In this document: positions 26,207-37,123 of the stretch, in pieces
Position numbering within the stretch: position 1 is the stretch's first letter
How the letters are laid out: the number at the start of each line of letters is the position of its first letter
Source of the DNA: an uncultured Alphaproteobacteria bacterium
GTDB taxonomy: Bacteria > Pseudomonadota > Alphaproteobacteria > HIMB59 > GCA-002718135
Assembly (NCBI GenBank): GCA_902627245.1
Contig: CACOIH010000010.1
Coordinates: 1 to 47,319, forward strand
Length of the DNA stretch: 47,319 bases
Direction: 5' to 3'
The notes under the pieces: model-generated
The model's database searches: none
What the model saw: only the letters and a program-made list of their open reading frames with translations
Told to the model about the DNA's origin: nothing
Program-made: the position numbers and the translations under genes

Positions 26207-26344
26207 AGCCGGATATCTCAACTAGTTAGTACCTTGGCAGACACTTCTCTAGAATAGAAACTCATATAATCATCAAACGGCGGGTAAGATGATTAAAATC
26301 TCTTGGCGTTCCTCCGAAGCAAAGAAATTAAGCATTATCCGGCT
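26207..26344 (+). ncRNA. ssrS: Probable 6S RNA
   Basis: A 138-base element closed by a perfect stem, AGCCGGATA (26207) with TATCCGGCT (26336-26344). It resembles 6S RNA: 'TTAGTACCTTGGCAGA' on the 5' side parallels the E. coli 'CCAGTCCCCTGAGCCG' block. On the 3' side, 'CTTGG...CCGAAGC' forms the small central-bubble hairpin equivalent to E. coli 'CTCGG...CCGAGAAGC'. An upper stem AATCATC/GATGATT closes a 13-base loop. 6S RNA mimics an open promoter and sequesters sigma-70 RNA polymerase in slow growth. The call rests on manual comparison from memory; other structured RNAs remain possible. It is shorter than the E. coli form (about 184 bases). Confidence 0.7.
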
Positions 26345-26558
26345 ATGTTAGAATAATATCAAATTGTATAAAATTCAAGGAATATAGCTATTTTTTACTA
26401 TCAATTATACTAAGGTTTGCCTTGCTATGTTAATCTTATTAACAATTTAGCTACTTTGTTTTTACTATATAAGAAAATTAGAAATCCTTGTTTTTTTTTG
26501 AAATTCTAGGAAAAATATATACTTAAGTAAATATAACTATTAAAATTGTAATTTTATA
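26345..26558 (+). promoter_or_regulatory. sdhC leader/promoter region with GTTAAT dyad
   Basis: This is the longest stretch without a gene in the window apart from the 6S RNA, and presumably holds the promoter of the TCA operon. It contains a perfect dyad, GTTAAT-CTT-ATTAAC (26429-26443), with weaker flanking complementarity, a plausible dimer-binding operator or small hairpin. The rest is very AT-rich with long T and A runs. I cannot single out a -35/-10 pair with confidence, and I see no ORF. Confidence 0.4.
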
Positions 26559-26930
26559 ATGATTGATAATCGTCCATTATCACCACATCTATCAATTCAC
26601 AAAAAGGTTCTTACAGCCCTTTTTTCAATATTCCACAGAATAACTGGAATTGGTTTAAGCTTAGGATCTATTCTAATTTCAATTTGGTTTTTACTTATAA
26701 GCCTAGGTCCAAATTATTTTGTATATTTTGAGATGATTTCAAAAAATATTTTATTTAAGTTTATTCTTTTAACTTGGACAATTGGGGTCTTTTACCATCT
26801 ATATAATGGCTGTAGAAAACTCTACTGGTCATTTGGAATTGGTATGGATTTAATTACTGTGTATAGATCTGGATATATAGTATTATTTCTAACACTTGCA
26901 TCTACTATATTAGTGTGGGTTCTAATATGA
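26559..26930 (+). CDS. sdhC: Succinate dehydrogenase cytochrome b556 subunit
   Basis: A 123-residue membrane anchor of complex II with three hydrophobic helices. 'RPLSPHLSIHKK' and 'SIFHRITGIGLSLG' match the quinone-site region of SdhC, and 'YHLYNGCRKLYW' carries the heme-ligand His equivalent to E. coli His84. It is the first gene of the TCA operon. Its TGA overlaps the sdhD ATG (ATGA). Confidence 0.95.
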   Translation: MIDNRPLSPHLSIHKKVLTALFSIFHRITGIGLSLGSILISIWFLLISLGPNYFVYFEMISKNILFKFILLTWTIGVFYHLYNGCRKLYWSFGIGMDLITVYRSGYIVLFLTLASTILVWVLI

Positions 26931-27265
26931 AAAATTATGCTTTAAAATGGGTAATTCAAAGAATTACAGCATCACTGCTTATACCATTAACTTTTTGGTT
27001 CATATATTCTGCAATTTCTCTTTCAAAAATGGAGTATGACGAAACAATTAGCTTCTTTCAGTCGTATTTGAACTCCTTTTTATTTTATGTAATGATGATA
27101 GCTATGCTTTTGCATGCAAAATTAGGCCTTCAAACAATAATAGATGATTATGTCACATCGAAAAAAATTTATAATTTAAGTAAATGGGGAATTAACTTAA
27201 CTTCGTATTTTTTAATGATATTATTAACTATTTTTATAATAAAAACTGCTATTTTTAATGTCTAA
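26927..27265 (+). CDS. sdhD: Succinate dehydrogenase hydrophobic anchor subunit
   Basis: A 112-residue membrane protein with three helices. '[17 protein letters not shown]' holds the second heme His and the Asp-Tyr pair of the quinone site. The ATG at 26927 is used because it forms the ATGA overlap with sdhC; the tracked GTG at 26915 adds four residues within sdhC. It overlaps sdhA by eight bases. Confidence 0.93.
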   Translation: MKNYALKWVIQRITASLLIPLTFWFIYSAISLSKMEYDETISFFQSYLNSFLFYVMMIAMLLHAKLGLQTIIDDYVTSKKIYNLSKWGINLTSYFLMILLTIFIIKTAIFNV

Positions 27266-29051
27266 CTCATATAATATAATAGATCATCATTATGATGTTG
27301 TTGTGATCGGTGCCGGGGGATCAGGCTTAAGAGCAACTCTGGGATGTGCTGAAGCTGGTTTAAAAACAGCATGTATTTCAAAAGTTTTTCCCACAAGAAG
27401 TCACACCGTTGCAGCTCAAGGAGGAATTGGTGCAGCATTAGGAAATATGGGAGAAGATAATTGGAAGTGGCATATGTACGACACCGTTAAGGGGTCTGAT
27501 TGGCTGGGTGATCAAGATGCAATAGAATATTTATGCTCTAAAGCACCAGAAGCAGTAATTGAACTTGAGGACTATGGAATGCCTTTCAGCAGAACAGATG
27601 ATGGTAAGATATATCAAAGACCCTTCGGAGGTCATCTTACAAATAATGGTGAGGGTGCTCCCGCTATGCGAGCTTGCGCTGCTGCCGATAGAACAGGTCA
27701 TGCATTATTGCATACTCTTTATCAACAATCATTAAAAAACAATGTTGAATTCTTTATTGAATATTTTGTTCTTGATTTAATTTCAGATGATAATGGTAAT
27801 TGTATTGGAGCAGTTGCTTGGTGTCTTGAAGATGGTTCAATTCATCGGTTTTTATCTCATCAAACAATACTCGCTACAGGAGGGTATGGAAGAGCATATT
27901 TTTCATCAACTAGTGCTCATATCTGCACGGGTGATGGAAGTGCAATGGCACTAAGGCAGAATTTACCGTTGTCTGATATGGAGTTTATTCAATTTCATCC
28001 AACTGGTGTATATGGAGCTGGTGTCTTAATTACTGAAGGAGCCAGAGGAGAGGGCGGTTATTTAACTAATAGCGATGGTGAAAGATTTATGGAACGTTAT
28101 GCTCCAAATGCTAAAGATTTAGCTTCTAGAGACGTTGTGAGTAGGGCTATGACTATAGAAATAAGTGAAAATAGAGGATGTGGAGATAATGCTGACCATG
28201 TTCTTCTACATCTTGAACACATAGATGCTGACACTTTGCACAAAAGATTACCTGGAATCTCTGAAACTGCAAAAATCTTTGCTGGAGTAGATTTAACTAA
28301 AGATCCAATACCTGTTTTACCAACAGTTCATTATAATATGGGTGGAGTTCCTACAAATTATAGGACAGAAGTTCTAAGACCTACTAAACAAAATCCAGAC
28401 AATGTGTGTGAAGGTTTAATGGCAGTAGGAGAAGCGGCTTGCGTATCTGTACATGGAGCAAATAGGCTTGGAACAAATTCACTTATCGATTTAGTAGTTT
28501 TTGGTAAAGCTGCTAGTTTAACTTGTAAAGAAAAAGTAAGACCTAACTCAAAAAAAATTGAAATAAGTAAGTCTAAAACAGATGATATTATTCAAAGATT
28601 TGACAGGATTAGAAATAGTAAAGGTAGTTCAACGACTGGTGAACTTAGAACGACAATGCAACATGTTATGCAAAAAAAATGTGCTGTTTTTAGAACACAT
28701 GATTTAATTTCTAAAGGCATAGAAGAATACCAAGATATTGAAGGTTCAATGGATAATATTGATATTAAAGATAAATCACTTGTATTTAACACTGATCTTG
28801 TCGAAGCCCTAGAGCTTCACAACCTAATGGCTCAATCAAAAGTAACATTATACTCAGCTCTTAATAGAAAAGAAAGTAGAGGAGCACATGCTCGTGAAGA
28901 TTATAAAGATAGAGATGATAAAAATTGGTTAGTTCATTCTTTAGCTTGGTTGAATGAAAATGGTGATGTAAATATGGGTTCAAGAGCAGTTCATATGAAC
29001 ACATTAACAAACCATGTTCAGCCAATTCCACCTAAAAGAAGAGTTTATTAA
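27258..29051 (+). CDS. sdhA: Succinate dehydrogenase flavoprotein subunit
   Basis: A 597-residue catalytic subunit oxidising succinate to fumarate on covalently bound FAD. '[12 protein letters not shown]' is the dinucleotide fold, '[17 protein letters not shown]' holds the FAD-linked His, and '[11 protein letters not shown]' plus '[19 protein letters not shown]' in shortened form ([13 protein letters not shown]) form the active site. Length matches the bacterial family. Electrons pass to SdhB, and its stop shares a base with the sdhB start (TAATG). Confidence 0.97.
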   Translation: MSNSYNIIDHHYDVVVIGAGGSGLRATLGCAEAGLKTACISKVFPTRSHTVAAQGGIGAALGNMGEDNWKWHMYDTVKGSDWLGDQDAIEYLCSKAPEAVIELEDYGMPFSRTDDGKIYQRPFGGHLTNNGEGAPAMRACAAADRTGHALLHTLYQQSLKNNVEFFIEYFVLDLISDDNGNCIGAVAWCLEDGSIHRFLSHQTILATGGYGRAYFSSTSAHICTGDGSAMALRQNLPLSDMEFIQFHPTGVYGAGVLITEGARGEGGYLTNSDGERFMERYAPNAKDLASRDVVSRAMTIEISENRGCGDNADHVLLHLEHIDADTLHKRLPGISETAKIFAGVDLTKDPIPVLPTVHYNMGGVPTNYRTEVLRPTKQNPDNVCEGLMAVGEAACVSVHGANRLGTNSLIDLVVFGKAASLTCKEKVRPNSKKIEISKSKTDDIIQRFDRIRNSKGSSTTGELRTTMQHVMQKKCAVFRTHDLISKGIEEYQDIEGSMDNIDIKDKSLVFNTDLVEALELHNLMAQSKVTLYSALNRKESRGAHAREDYKDRDDKNWLVHSLAWLNENGDVNMGSRAVHMNTLTNHVQPIPPKRRVY

Positions 29052-29845
29052 TGGTTGAATTTTCTCTTCCAGCAAATTCAAAAGTAACAAATGGTAAACT
29101 ACATTCTAGTAAAGAGATAGCCGAGTCACCAAAAAAATTAGTAATTTATAGGTGGGACCCCGAAGATGATAAAAATCCAAGATTAGATACTTATGAAATA
29201 GATCAAAGTAAGTGTGGCCCCATGGTTTTAGATGCACTTATGAAAATTAAAAATGAGATTGATCCCACTCTTACATTTAGAAGATCTTGTCGTGAGGGTG
29301 TTTGTGGTTCATGTGCAATGAATATTGATGGAGTAAATACTCTTGCGTGTCTAAAAAGTATGTCTGATGTAAAAAAAGATATAAAAATTTATCCACTACC
29401 TCATATGCGAGTTGTTAAAGATTTAGTTCCAGATTTAAGTAAAGCTTATGAGCAATTGGCATCAATTAAACCTTGGCTTGAAAGAGCAAAGCCAAACGGT
29501 AAAAATTTAGACGATCAAAATGAAGAAAAAAAACAATCACCAAAAGATAGAGAAAAATTAGATGGGAAATGGGAATGTGTTTTATGCTTCTGTTGTACAA
29601 CATCATGCCCAAGCTATTGGTGGAATGGAGATGAATATTTGGGACCAGCTGTATTACTTCAAGCAGCAAGATGGGTTGAAGACTCCCGTGATGCTGAAAG
29701 AAAAAAAAGATTAACAGCAATAAATGACTCACTAAAACTTTATAGGTGTCATTCGATAATGAATTGTACTCGCTCTTGTCCCAAAGGTTTAAATCCTGCA
29801 AAGGAAATTGCCGGTTTAAAAAAGGCTATTGTTACAGAATTATAA
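29051..29845 (+). CDS. sdhB: Succinate dehydrogenase iron-sulfur subunit
   Basis: A 264-residue electron-transfer subunit. The 2Fe-2S ligands lie in '[16 protein letters not shown]' and a following 'LAC'. The 4Fe-4S and 3Fe-4S ligands lie in '[16 protein letters not shown]' and '[17 protein letters not shown]'. It links SdhA to the quinone site of SdhCD. A modest Lys/Glu/Asp-rich insert follows residue 150. mdh starts 18 bases downstream. Confidence 0.97.
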   Translation: MVEFSLPANSKVTNGKLHSSKEIAESPKKLVIYRWDPEDDKNPRLDTYEIDQSKCGPMVLDALMKIKNEIDPTLTFRRSCREGVCGSCAMNIDGVNTLACLKSMSDVKKDIKIYPLPHMRVVKDLVPDLSKAYEQLASIKPWLERAKPNGKNLDDQNEEKKQSPKDREKLDGKWECVLCFCCTTSCPSYWWNGDEYLGPAVLLQAARWVEDSRDAERKKRLTAINDSLKLYRCHSIMNCTRSCPKGLNPAKEIAGLKKAIVTEL

Positions 29846-30826
<981 letters not shown>

Positions 30827-30835
30827 TTGTCTTTA

Positions 30836-30853
30836 CTAACTAATCTAACTAAT
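30836..30853 (+). repeat. Tandem 9-base repeat before sucC
   Basis: CTAACTAAT occurs twice head-to-tail at 30836-30853 in the 41-base mdh-sucC spacer. It could be slippage-generated filler or a protein/RNA-binding site. No ribosome-binding site is obvious between it and the sucC ATG. Confidence 0.6.
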
Positions 30854-30867
30854 ACGTTTTAATCAAA

Positions 30868-32052
30868 ATGAATTTACATGAATATCAAGCTAAAGACCTC
30901 TTAAGAAAGTATAATTTACCTATATTGCAGGGTAAAAGCTATATAGAAAATATTGATAATTTTAGTAAAGACATAGAAAATATTGAGGGCCCACCGTGGG
31001 TAATTAAATCACAGATACATGCAGGTGGAAGAGGAGCTGGAAAATTTTTAAAACCATTTAATGAAAAAGGTGGTGTACAAATCAGCAATACTTCTGAAGA
31101 CGCTCGAAAAATTGCTATGGGAATGATGGGAAATACCTTAGTTACAAAACAAACAGGAAATGAAGGAAAACTTGTAAAAAGAGTTTATTTGGAGGCTGGA
31201 TGTGAAATTGATAGAGAGTACTATTTAAGTATTTTGCTAGACAGAAATCAGTCAAAATTAATGTTGATGGTCTCTAATGCTGGAGGAATCGATATAGAAG
31301 ATGTTGCTGAAAAGACTCCGGAACGAATTCATTATATCCATTTTGATAATTCAAAAAACATTATAGTAAATGATAATCTTCAAAAAAAATTAAACTTTTC
31401 AATTAATGAATTTAGTCAGTTTAAAGAAATTATTTCTAATTTATGCCGTGCATATGTTGAAATAGATGCCTCTTTGATTGAAATAAATCCACTAGTTGTA
31501 ACAAAAGATAAAAAATTAATTTTACTCGACGCGAAAATTAATATTGATGATAATGCTCTTTTTAGACAAAAAGAAATTGAAAAACTAAAAGATACATCAG
31601 AAGAAAATAAATTAGAACTTGAAGCTTCTGAAAATGATATGGCTTACATAAAGCTTGATGGGAAAATTGGTTGTATGGTTAATGGAGCTGGTTTGGCTAT
31701 GGCAACAATGGATATAATTAAACAATTTGGAATGGAACCAGCAAACTTTTTAGATTTGGGTGGTACAGCAAATAAAGAAAGAGCAATTAAAGCTTTTAAA
31801 ATTATTCAATCAGATCAAAATGTAAAATCAGTTTTCATCAATATTTTTGGAGGCATAATTCATTGCGATATGATTGCTAATGGTATTATAGATGCAATTA
31901 AAGAACTAGATTTCAAACTTCCAGTTGTAGTAAGATTTCAAGGAACAAATTCACAAGAAGGAAGAGACATAATCAATAATTCATCACTAGGATTAATTTC
32001 GATTGATGATTTTTCAAGTGCAGCTCAAAAAGCTGTAGATCTTTCAGAGTAA
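30868..32052 (+). CDS. sucC: Succinyl-CoA synthetase beta subunit
   Basis: A 394-residue ATP-grasp subunit that with SucD makes ATP or GTP while releasing succinate from succinyl-CoA. '[15 protein letters not shown]' is the standard start, 'SQIHAGGRG' lies in the nucleotide site, and '[14 protein letters not shown]' and '[15 protein letters not shown]' are in the C-terminal ligase domain. Length is normal. Its stop shares a base with the sucD start (TAATG). Confidence 0.97.
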   Translation: MNLHEYQAKDLLRKYNLPILQGKSYIENIDNFSKDIENIEGPPWVIKSQIHAGGRGAGKFLKPFNEKGGVQISNTSEDARKIAMGMMGNTLVTKQTGNEGKLVKRVYLEAGCEIDREYYLSILLDRNQSKLMLMVSNAGGIDIEDVAEKTPERIHYIHFDNSKNIIVNDNLQKKLNFSINEFSQFKEIISNLCRAYVEIDASLIEINPLVVTKDKKLILLDAKINIDDNALFRQKEIEKLKDTSEENKLELEASENDMAYIKLDGKIGCMVNGAGLAMATMDIIKQFGMEPANFLDLGGTANKERAIKAFKIIQSDQNVKSVFINIFGGIIHCDMIANGIIDAIKELDFKLPVVVRFQGTNSQEGRDIINNSSLGLISIDDFSSAAQKAVDLSE

Positions 32053-32936
32053 TGTCTATTTTAATCAATAAAAATACAAGAGTCATTTGCCAGGGATTTA
32101 CTGGTTCTCAAGGAACGTACCATTCAGAACAGGCGATAGCTTATGGAACTAACATGGTAGGAGGTGTTACTCCAGGGAAGGGTGGACAAGTTCACTTAAA
32201 TTTACCAGTATTTGATACAGTAGCAGAGGCAGTCAAACAGACTGAAGCAAATGCAACAGTCATTTATGTTCCAGCTAAGTTTGCAACTAGAGCAATTCAT
32301 GAAGCTTTAGATGCAAATATTGAACTAATAGTTTGTATCACAGAGGGTATTCCAGTTTTGGATATGATTGATATTAAAAAAAGAATAATGGAAAAAAAAA
32401 CATATCTTGTCGGACCTAACTGCCCAGGTTTGATTACACCTTCAGAATGTAAAATAGGAATTATGCCAGGTTTTATACATAAAAAAGGTAAAATTGGGAT
32501 TGTGAGTAGATCAGGAACATTGACTTATGAAGCCGTAGCTCAGACAACAGAAGTAGGATTAGGACAATCAACTTGTGTAGGCATTGGAGGAGATCCAATA
32601 CATGGAATGAATTTTGTAGATTGTATAAAATTGTTTTTATATGATGATGAAACTGAAGGAATACTAATGATTGGCGAAATAGGTGGTGAAGAGGAAGAAA
32701 ATGCTGCTGAATTTATTTCTAATTCAAAAATCAAAAAACCCATTTCTGCATTTATAGCTGGACAATCGGCACCTAAAGGTAAACGAATGGGTCATGCAGG
32801 TGCAATAGTTTCAGGTTCAAAAGGCACTGCTCGTTCTAAAATTGATTCTTTAGAAAAAGCAGGTGTATTTGTTTCAAAGTCACCAGCTTCTTTAGGAAAA
32901 ACAATGAAAACAGCAATGCAAAATGGGAATATTTAA
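32052..32936 (+). CDS. sucD: Succinyl-CoA synthetase alpha subunit
   Basis: A 294-residue CoA-binding subunit. '[19 protein letters not shown]' in shortened form ([11 protein letters not shown]) is the CoA site, '[10 protein letters not shown]' the ligase loop, and 'GRMGHAG'-like '[11 protein letters not shown]' carries the phospho-accepting His. It is translationally coupled to sucC. The 50-base spacer to sucA holds nothing I can name. Confidence 0.97.
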   Translation: MSILINKNTRVICQGFTGSQGTYHSEQAIAYGTNMVGGVTPGKGGQVHLNLPVFDTVAEAVKQTEANATVIYVPAKFATRAIHEALDANIELIVCITEGIPVLDMIDIKKRIMEKKTYLVGPNCPGLITPSECKIGIMPGFIHKKGKIGIVSRSGTLTYEAVAQTTEVGLGQSTCVGIGGDPIHGMNFVDCIKLFLYDDETEGILMIGEIGGEEEENAAEFISNSKIKKPISAFIAGQSAPKGKRMGHAGAIVSGSKGTARSKIDSLEKAGVFVSKSPASLGKTMKTAMQNGNI

Positions 32937-32986
32937 GTTCTATTTCTTTAATTATCCTTTATTAAAAATAATAGTAATAAGCTTAT

Positions 32987-35890
32987 ATGAATGATTCTTT
33001 TTTAAATAGTGCAAATGCACCTTATGTTGCAGAATTATATTTTAAATATAAAGACAATCCTGATAGTGTTGATAGTAACTGGAAAGATTTCTTTAGCAAT
33101 TTAAATGAAGACGACCATTCAGTATTAAAAGACTTTGGTGGGCCTGAATGGAAACAGAGACCATCGAACGTAATTGATGATATTTCCTTTGATAAAAAAA
33201 TAAGATCTTTTCAAAATATTGATTTTGATAGTTTCAAAACATCAACTTTAGATTCTATAAGAGCATTAAGATTGATAAGAGCCTTCAGAATAAATGGACA
33301 CCTAATTGCTGATTTAGACCCACTTAAAATTTTAGAAAGAAATTACCCACCTGAACTTGATTATAAAAGCTATGGTTTTTCTGACAGCGATTTAAATAGA
33401 GAAATATTCATTGATGGCAGTCTAGGATTGGATAGAGGAAAGCTAAAAGATATAATTAGAATATTAAAAGAAACATATTGTTCATCAATAGGTGTTGAAT
33501 TTTTGCATATTCAACAAGCTGGTCAAAAGCAATGGGTTCAAGAAAGAATAGAAGAAGTTAGAAATAAAACTAACTTTACAAGTGAAGGGAAAAAAGCAAT
33601 TTATAAAAGAATAGTTGAATCTGAATTGTTTGAACAATTTTTAGATAAGAAATTTCTTGGTACAAAAAGATATGGTATCGAAGGTGGTGAGTCAATGATC
33701 CCCGGTATTGAACAAATTGTTAAACAAGCATGTATATCAGGTATTGAGGATATAATTATCGGTACTGCTCATAGAGGACGATTAACGTTACTCTCAAGCG
33801 TTTTGGAGATGTCCTACAAAAATATTTTATCAAAATTTCAAGGTTCAATTAATGATCCTAATGAAGTTCTCGGATCAGGTGATGTAAAGTATCATTTAGG
33901 AGTATCTACAGATAGAGAATTTGAAAGTAAAAAAATTCATTTATCTTTAACATCTAACCCATCTCACCTTGAAGCAGTAAATCCTGTAGTTGTTGGAAAG
34001 GTAAGAGCTAAACAGACTTTATCCAAAGATAAAAATACAGATAAAGTAATTGCTTTATTAATACACGGAGATGCTGCTGTGGCTGGTCAAGGTGTAGTAG
34101 CTGAAACATTTGCTATGTCACAACTAAGGGGTTTTAGGACAGGTGGCACTATACACTTTGTTATAAACAACCAAATTGGGTTTACTACAATGCCTCAATA
34201 TGGAAGATCAGCACCATACTGTACTGAAATTGCGAAAATGGTTCAGGCTCCAATATTTCATGTTAATGGAGATGATCCTGAAGCTGTAGTTCATGTTTGT
34301 CGTTTAGCAACAGAATTTAGAAATAAGTTTAAAGTCGATGTGGTTGTAGATATGTTTTGTTATCGAAGATCTGGTCACAATGAGGCTGATGAACCTTCAT
34401 TTACGCAACCATTAATGTACAAAGCAATAAAAAGTCATCCAACAACAAGAAAAATTTATGAAAAAAAATTAGTTGATAATTCTATTATGACTGAAGAAGA
34501 ATCAAAAAATATAGCTGATGATTTTAAATCTTTTTTAGATCAAGAATTTGAAGCAGCAAAAAATTATAACCCCAATAAAGCTGATTGGCTTGAAGGTACA
34601 TGGACTGGTCTATCAACGGCAACTTTTGATGCAAGACGAGGAAAAACTTCTGTAAAGAAAGACGAACTAATTGATATAGCAAAAAAAATACATCTTATTC
34701 CAAGTGAATTTAATGCACATAAAAGAATCCAAAAAATATATCATGAAAGATTAGAGTCAGTTGTTAATGGAAAAAATATTGATTGGGCAACTGCTGAGAG
34801 TCTAGCATTTGCTACACTTCTAAATGAAGGATATGGAGTTAGGCTTTCAGGTCAAGATGTTGGACGTGGAACTTTTAGTCATCGACACGGAGTTTTATAT
34901 GATCAAGTAAATGAAAAAAGACATGTACCTCTAAGACATTTTCAACAAAAACAAGGTTACTTTGAAATAGTCGATAGTTTTTTATCCGAATTTGGAGTTC
35001 TTGGTTTTGAATACGGCTACTCACAAGCAGATCCTAAAACATTGGTAATTTGGGAAGCTCAATTTGGTGACTTTGCCAATGGTGCACAAATTATGATTGA
35101 TCAATTCATAAGCTCTGGCGAAAGAAAATGGTTAAGAATGTCTGGCCTAACTTTATTATTACCTCATGGGCATGAAGGTCAAGGACCGGAACATACAAGC
35201 GGACGATTGGAACGTTTTCTTCAAATGTGTGCTGAAGATAATATGCAAATAATTAACTGTACCAGTCCTGCAAACTATTTCCATGTTCTAAGAAGACAAT
35301 TGCATAGAAACTTCAGAAAGCCACTAATAATTTTTACTCCAAAATCAACCTTGAGACATAAGAAAAACACATCTGACATTGATCAATTTATAAATGGCTC
35401 AACGTTTCATAGAATACTAACTGATTTGATTCCTAATAGTGAAAAAAAGAAAAAAAAGAGATTATTATTATGTTCTGGAAAAATATATTTTGAAATTCAA
35501 GATAGATTGGAAAAGTTAAATATTAAAAACTGTGCAATTATTCGTCTCGAACAAATATACCCATTTCCATATGAAATATTTAAGGATGAACTTATAAATT
35601 ACAAAGATGCTGAAATATTATGGGTTCAAGAGGAGCCAAAGAATATGGGCGCTTGGGGATTTGTCAGAAGTAGAATTGAAAGTGTAATGTCAGAAGCTGA
35701 CGTTAAACAAAAAGAACTTTACTATGTCGGCAGAAGCCCTGCCGCTTCACCTGCCGCTGGATCACTCCCAAGGCACATAACAAATCAGGAAAATATTATT
35801 AGTCTTGCAACCGAAGGAGATATTGAAAAAGTCAAAAAATCGTGGGCAGGCGTATCAACAAAATTAAAAACAAATCTGCCAATTGAATAA
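32987..35890 (+). CDS. sucA: 2-oxoglutarate dehydrogenase E1 component
   Basis: A 967-residue thiamine-diphosphate enzyme that decarboxylates 2-oxoglutarate and passes the succinyl group to SucB. The N-terminal 'NAPYVAELYFKYK' helix docks E2. 'IIGTAHRGRLTLLS' and 'IHGDAAVAGQGVVAE' form the active site, with ThDP and Mg bound around the GD...N motif. 'RRSGHNEADEPSFTQP' and the C-terminal 'GQDVGRGTFSHRH' and 'LPHGHEGQGPEHTS' are diagnostic. Length is typical. It lies in the usual sucCD-sucAB-lpd order. Confidence 0.97.
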   Translation: MNDSFLNSANAPYVAELYFKYKDNPDSVDSNWKDFFSNLNEDDHSVLKDFGGPEWKQRPSNVIDDISFDKKIRSFQNIDFDSFKTSTLDSIRALRLIRAFRINGHLIADLDPLKILERNYPPELDYKSYGFSDSDLNREIFIDGSLGLDRGKLKDIIRILKETYCSSIGVEFLHIQQAGQKQWVQERIEEVRNKTNFTSEGKKAIYKRIVESELFEQFLDKKFLGTKRYGIEGGESMIPGIEQIVKQACISGIEDIIIGTAHRGRLTLLSSVLEMSYKNILSKFQGSINDPNEVLGSGDVKYHLGVSTDREFESKKIHLSLTSNPSHLEAVNPVVVGKVRAKQTLSKDKNTDKVIALLIHGDAAVAGQGVVAETFAMSQLRGFRTGGTIHFVINNQIGFTTMPQYGRSAPYCTEIAKMVQAPIFHVNGDDPEAVVHVCRLATEFRNKFKVDVVVDMFCYRRSGHNEADEPSFTQPLMYKAIKSHPTTRKIYEKKLVDNSIMTEEESKNIADDFKSFLDQEFEAAKNYNPNKADWLEGTWTGLSTATFDARRGKTSVKKDELIDIAKKIHLIPSEFNAHKRIQKIYHERLESVVNGKNIDWATAESLAFATLLNEGYGVRLSGQDVGRGTFSHRHGVLYDQVNEKRHVPLRHFQQKQGYFEIVDSFLSEFGVLGFEYGYSQADPKTLVIWEAQFGDFANGAQIMIDQFISSGERKWLRMSGLTLLLPHGHEGQGPEHTSGRLERFLQMCAEDNMQIINCTSPANYFHVLRRQLHRNFRKPLIIFTPKSTLRHKKNTSDIDQFINGSTFHRILTDLIPNSEKKKKKRLLLCSGKIYFEIQDRLEKLNIKNCAIIRLEQIYPFPYEIFKDELINYKDAEILWVQEEPKNMGAWGFVRSRIESVMSEADVKQKELYYVGRSPAASPAAGSLPRHITNQENIISLATEGDIEKVKKSWAGVSTKLKTNLPIE

Positions 35891-35909
35891 ATATAACTAA
35901 ATGTTATTA

Positions 35910-35931
35910 AAGTAATATAAAAGTAATATAA
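35910..35931 (+). repeat. Tandem 11-base repeat before sucB
   Basis: AAGTAATATAA occurs twice head-to-tail at 35910-35931, ending directly at the sucB ATG within the 41-base sucA-sucB spacer. There is no ribosome-binding site. It parallels the 9-base tandem repeat in front of sucC. Confidence 0.6.
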
Positions 35932-37122
35932 ATGAGTACAGAATTAATTGTTCCAACACTTGGTGAGTCAATCACAGAAGCAACAGTTTCAAAATGGCTA
36001 ATAAATATAGGGGACAGTTTTGAAGCTGATCAGCCGTTGGTTGAAATTGAAACTGATAAAATAACTGTTGAAGTACCAGCTCCTCACGCAGGTTCTCTAA
36101 AAGAAATTAAAGTTCAAGAAGGCACTGATATAAATATTGGAGGTATCTTAGGTATATTGGATGAAAGCAAAGGTGACAAACTAGGTTCACCTAAAATCAA
36201 GCAACAAAATAATGAAGTAAAACCTAACATTGAAAAAGAAAAAAAAGAAAACTCACAAGTAGATTCAAATTCTAATAAATCTTCTCCATCTGCTAGAAAA
36301 ATGGCAGAAGAAAATAATATTAGTATTCAGGATATTAAATCATCTAGATCTGATGGAAGAATAAACAAAGAAGATGTAGTTAATCATATTAATTCTTCAG
36401 GAAAAGACTCAAGCACATCTAGTGAAAGAGAAGAAATTGTTAAAATGTCTAAAATTAGACAGACGATTTCAAAAAGACTTAAAGAGGCTCAAAACACAGC
36501 TGCAATATTAACTACGTTTAATGAAGTTGACATGTCTCAAATTATGGAAATTAGAAATTCTAAAAATAAAGAATTCCAAGAACGATATGAAGTCAAATTA
36601 GGCTTTATGTCTTTCTTTGTTAAAGCTGTGACAGAAAGTTTGAAAGAATTTCCTGCTGTTAATGCAGAAATCAAAGATGAAAATATTATTTATAAAAATC
36701 ACTTCGATATTGGTATAGCAGTTGGAACTGAAAAAGGACTTGTAGTTCCTGTTTTAAAAGATGCTGATACAATGAATTTTGGACAAATTGAAAAGAGTAT
36801 TATTGAATTAAGCACAAAGGCAAAAGATGGAACATTATCGATGGATGATTTATCTGGGGGTACATTTACAATTTCTAACGGTGGAGTTTATGGCTCTATG
36901 CTAAGCACGCCTATTATTAATAGACCGCAATCAGGTATTCTTGGAATGCATAATATCCAAAAAAGAGCAGTAGTAGTTGACGATGAAATTGTAATTAGAC
37001 CAATGATGTATGTAGCATTAAGTTATGATCATAGAATTATTGATGGTAAAGAGAGTGTTGGTTTTTTAGTAAGTGTTAAAAAATTGTTAGAAAACCCGTC
37101 ACAATTAGTATTAGGAATATAG
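35932..37122 (+). CDS. sucB: Dihydrolipoyl succinyltransferase E2 of 2-oxoglutarate dehydrogenase
   Basis: A 396-residue E2 core protein. The lipoyl domain (residues 1-80) carries the lipoylated Lys in 'ETDKITVEV'. A Lys/Asn/Ser-rich linker leads to the peripheral-subunit-binding domain ('[13 protein letters not shown]'), then the catalytic acyltransferase domain with '[16 protein letters not shown]' (catalytic His and Asp). A single lipoyl domain and the '[13 protein letters not shown]' start fit SucB rather than AceF. Confidence 0.96.
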   Translation: MSTELIVPTLGESITEATVSKWLINIGDSFEADQPLVEIETDKITVEVPAPHAGSLKEIKVQEGTDINIGGILGILDESKGDKLGSPKIKQQNNEVKPNIEKEKKENSQVDSNSNKSSPSARKMAEENNISIQDIKSSRSDGRINKEDVVNHINSSGKDSSTSSEREEIVKMSKIRQTISKRLKEAQNTAAILTTFNEVDMSQIMEIRNSKNKEFQERYEVKLGFMSFFVKAVTESLKEFPAVNAEIKDENIIYKNHFDIGIAVGTEKGLVVPVLKDADTMNFGQIEKSIIELSTKAKDGTLSMDDLSGGTFTISNGGVYGSMLSTPIINRPQSGILGMHNIQKRAVVVDDEIVIRPMMYVALSYDHRIIDGKESVGFLVSVKKLLENPSQLVLGI

Positions 37123-37123
37123 T

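Noticed and set aside
26207-26344. Structured RNA as SRP 4.5S RNA or tmRNA
   Set aside because: The conserved SRP apical loop (GGAA with AGCA) and a tmRNA tRNA-like end with a T-arm are missing; the block order fits 6S RNA better.
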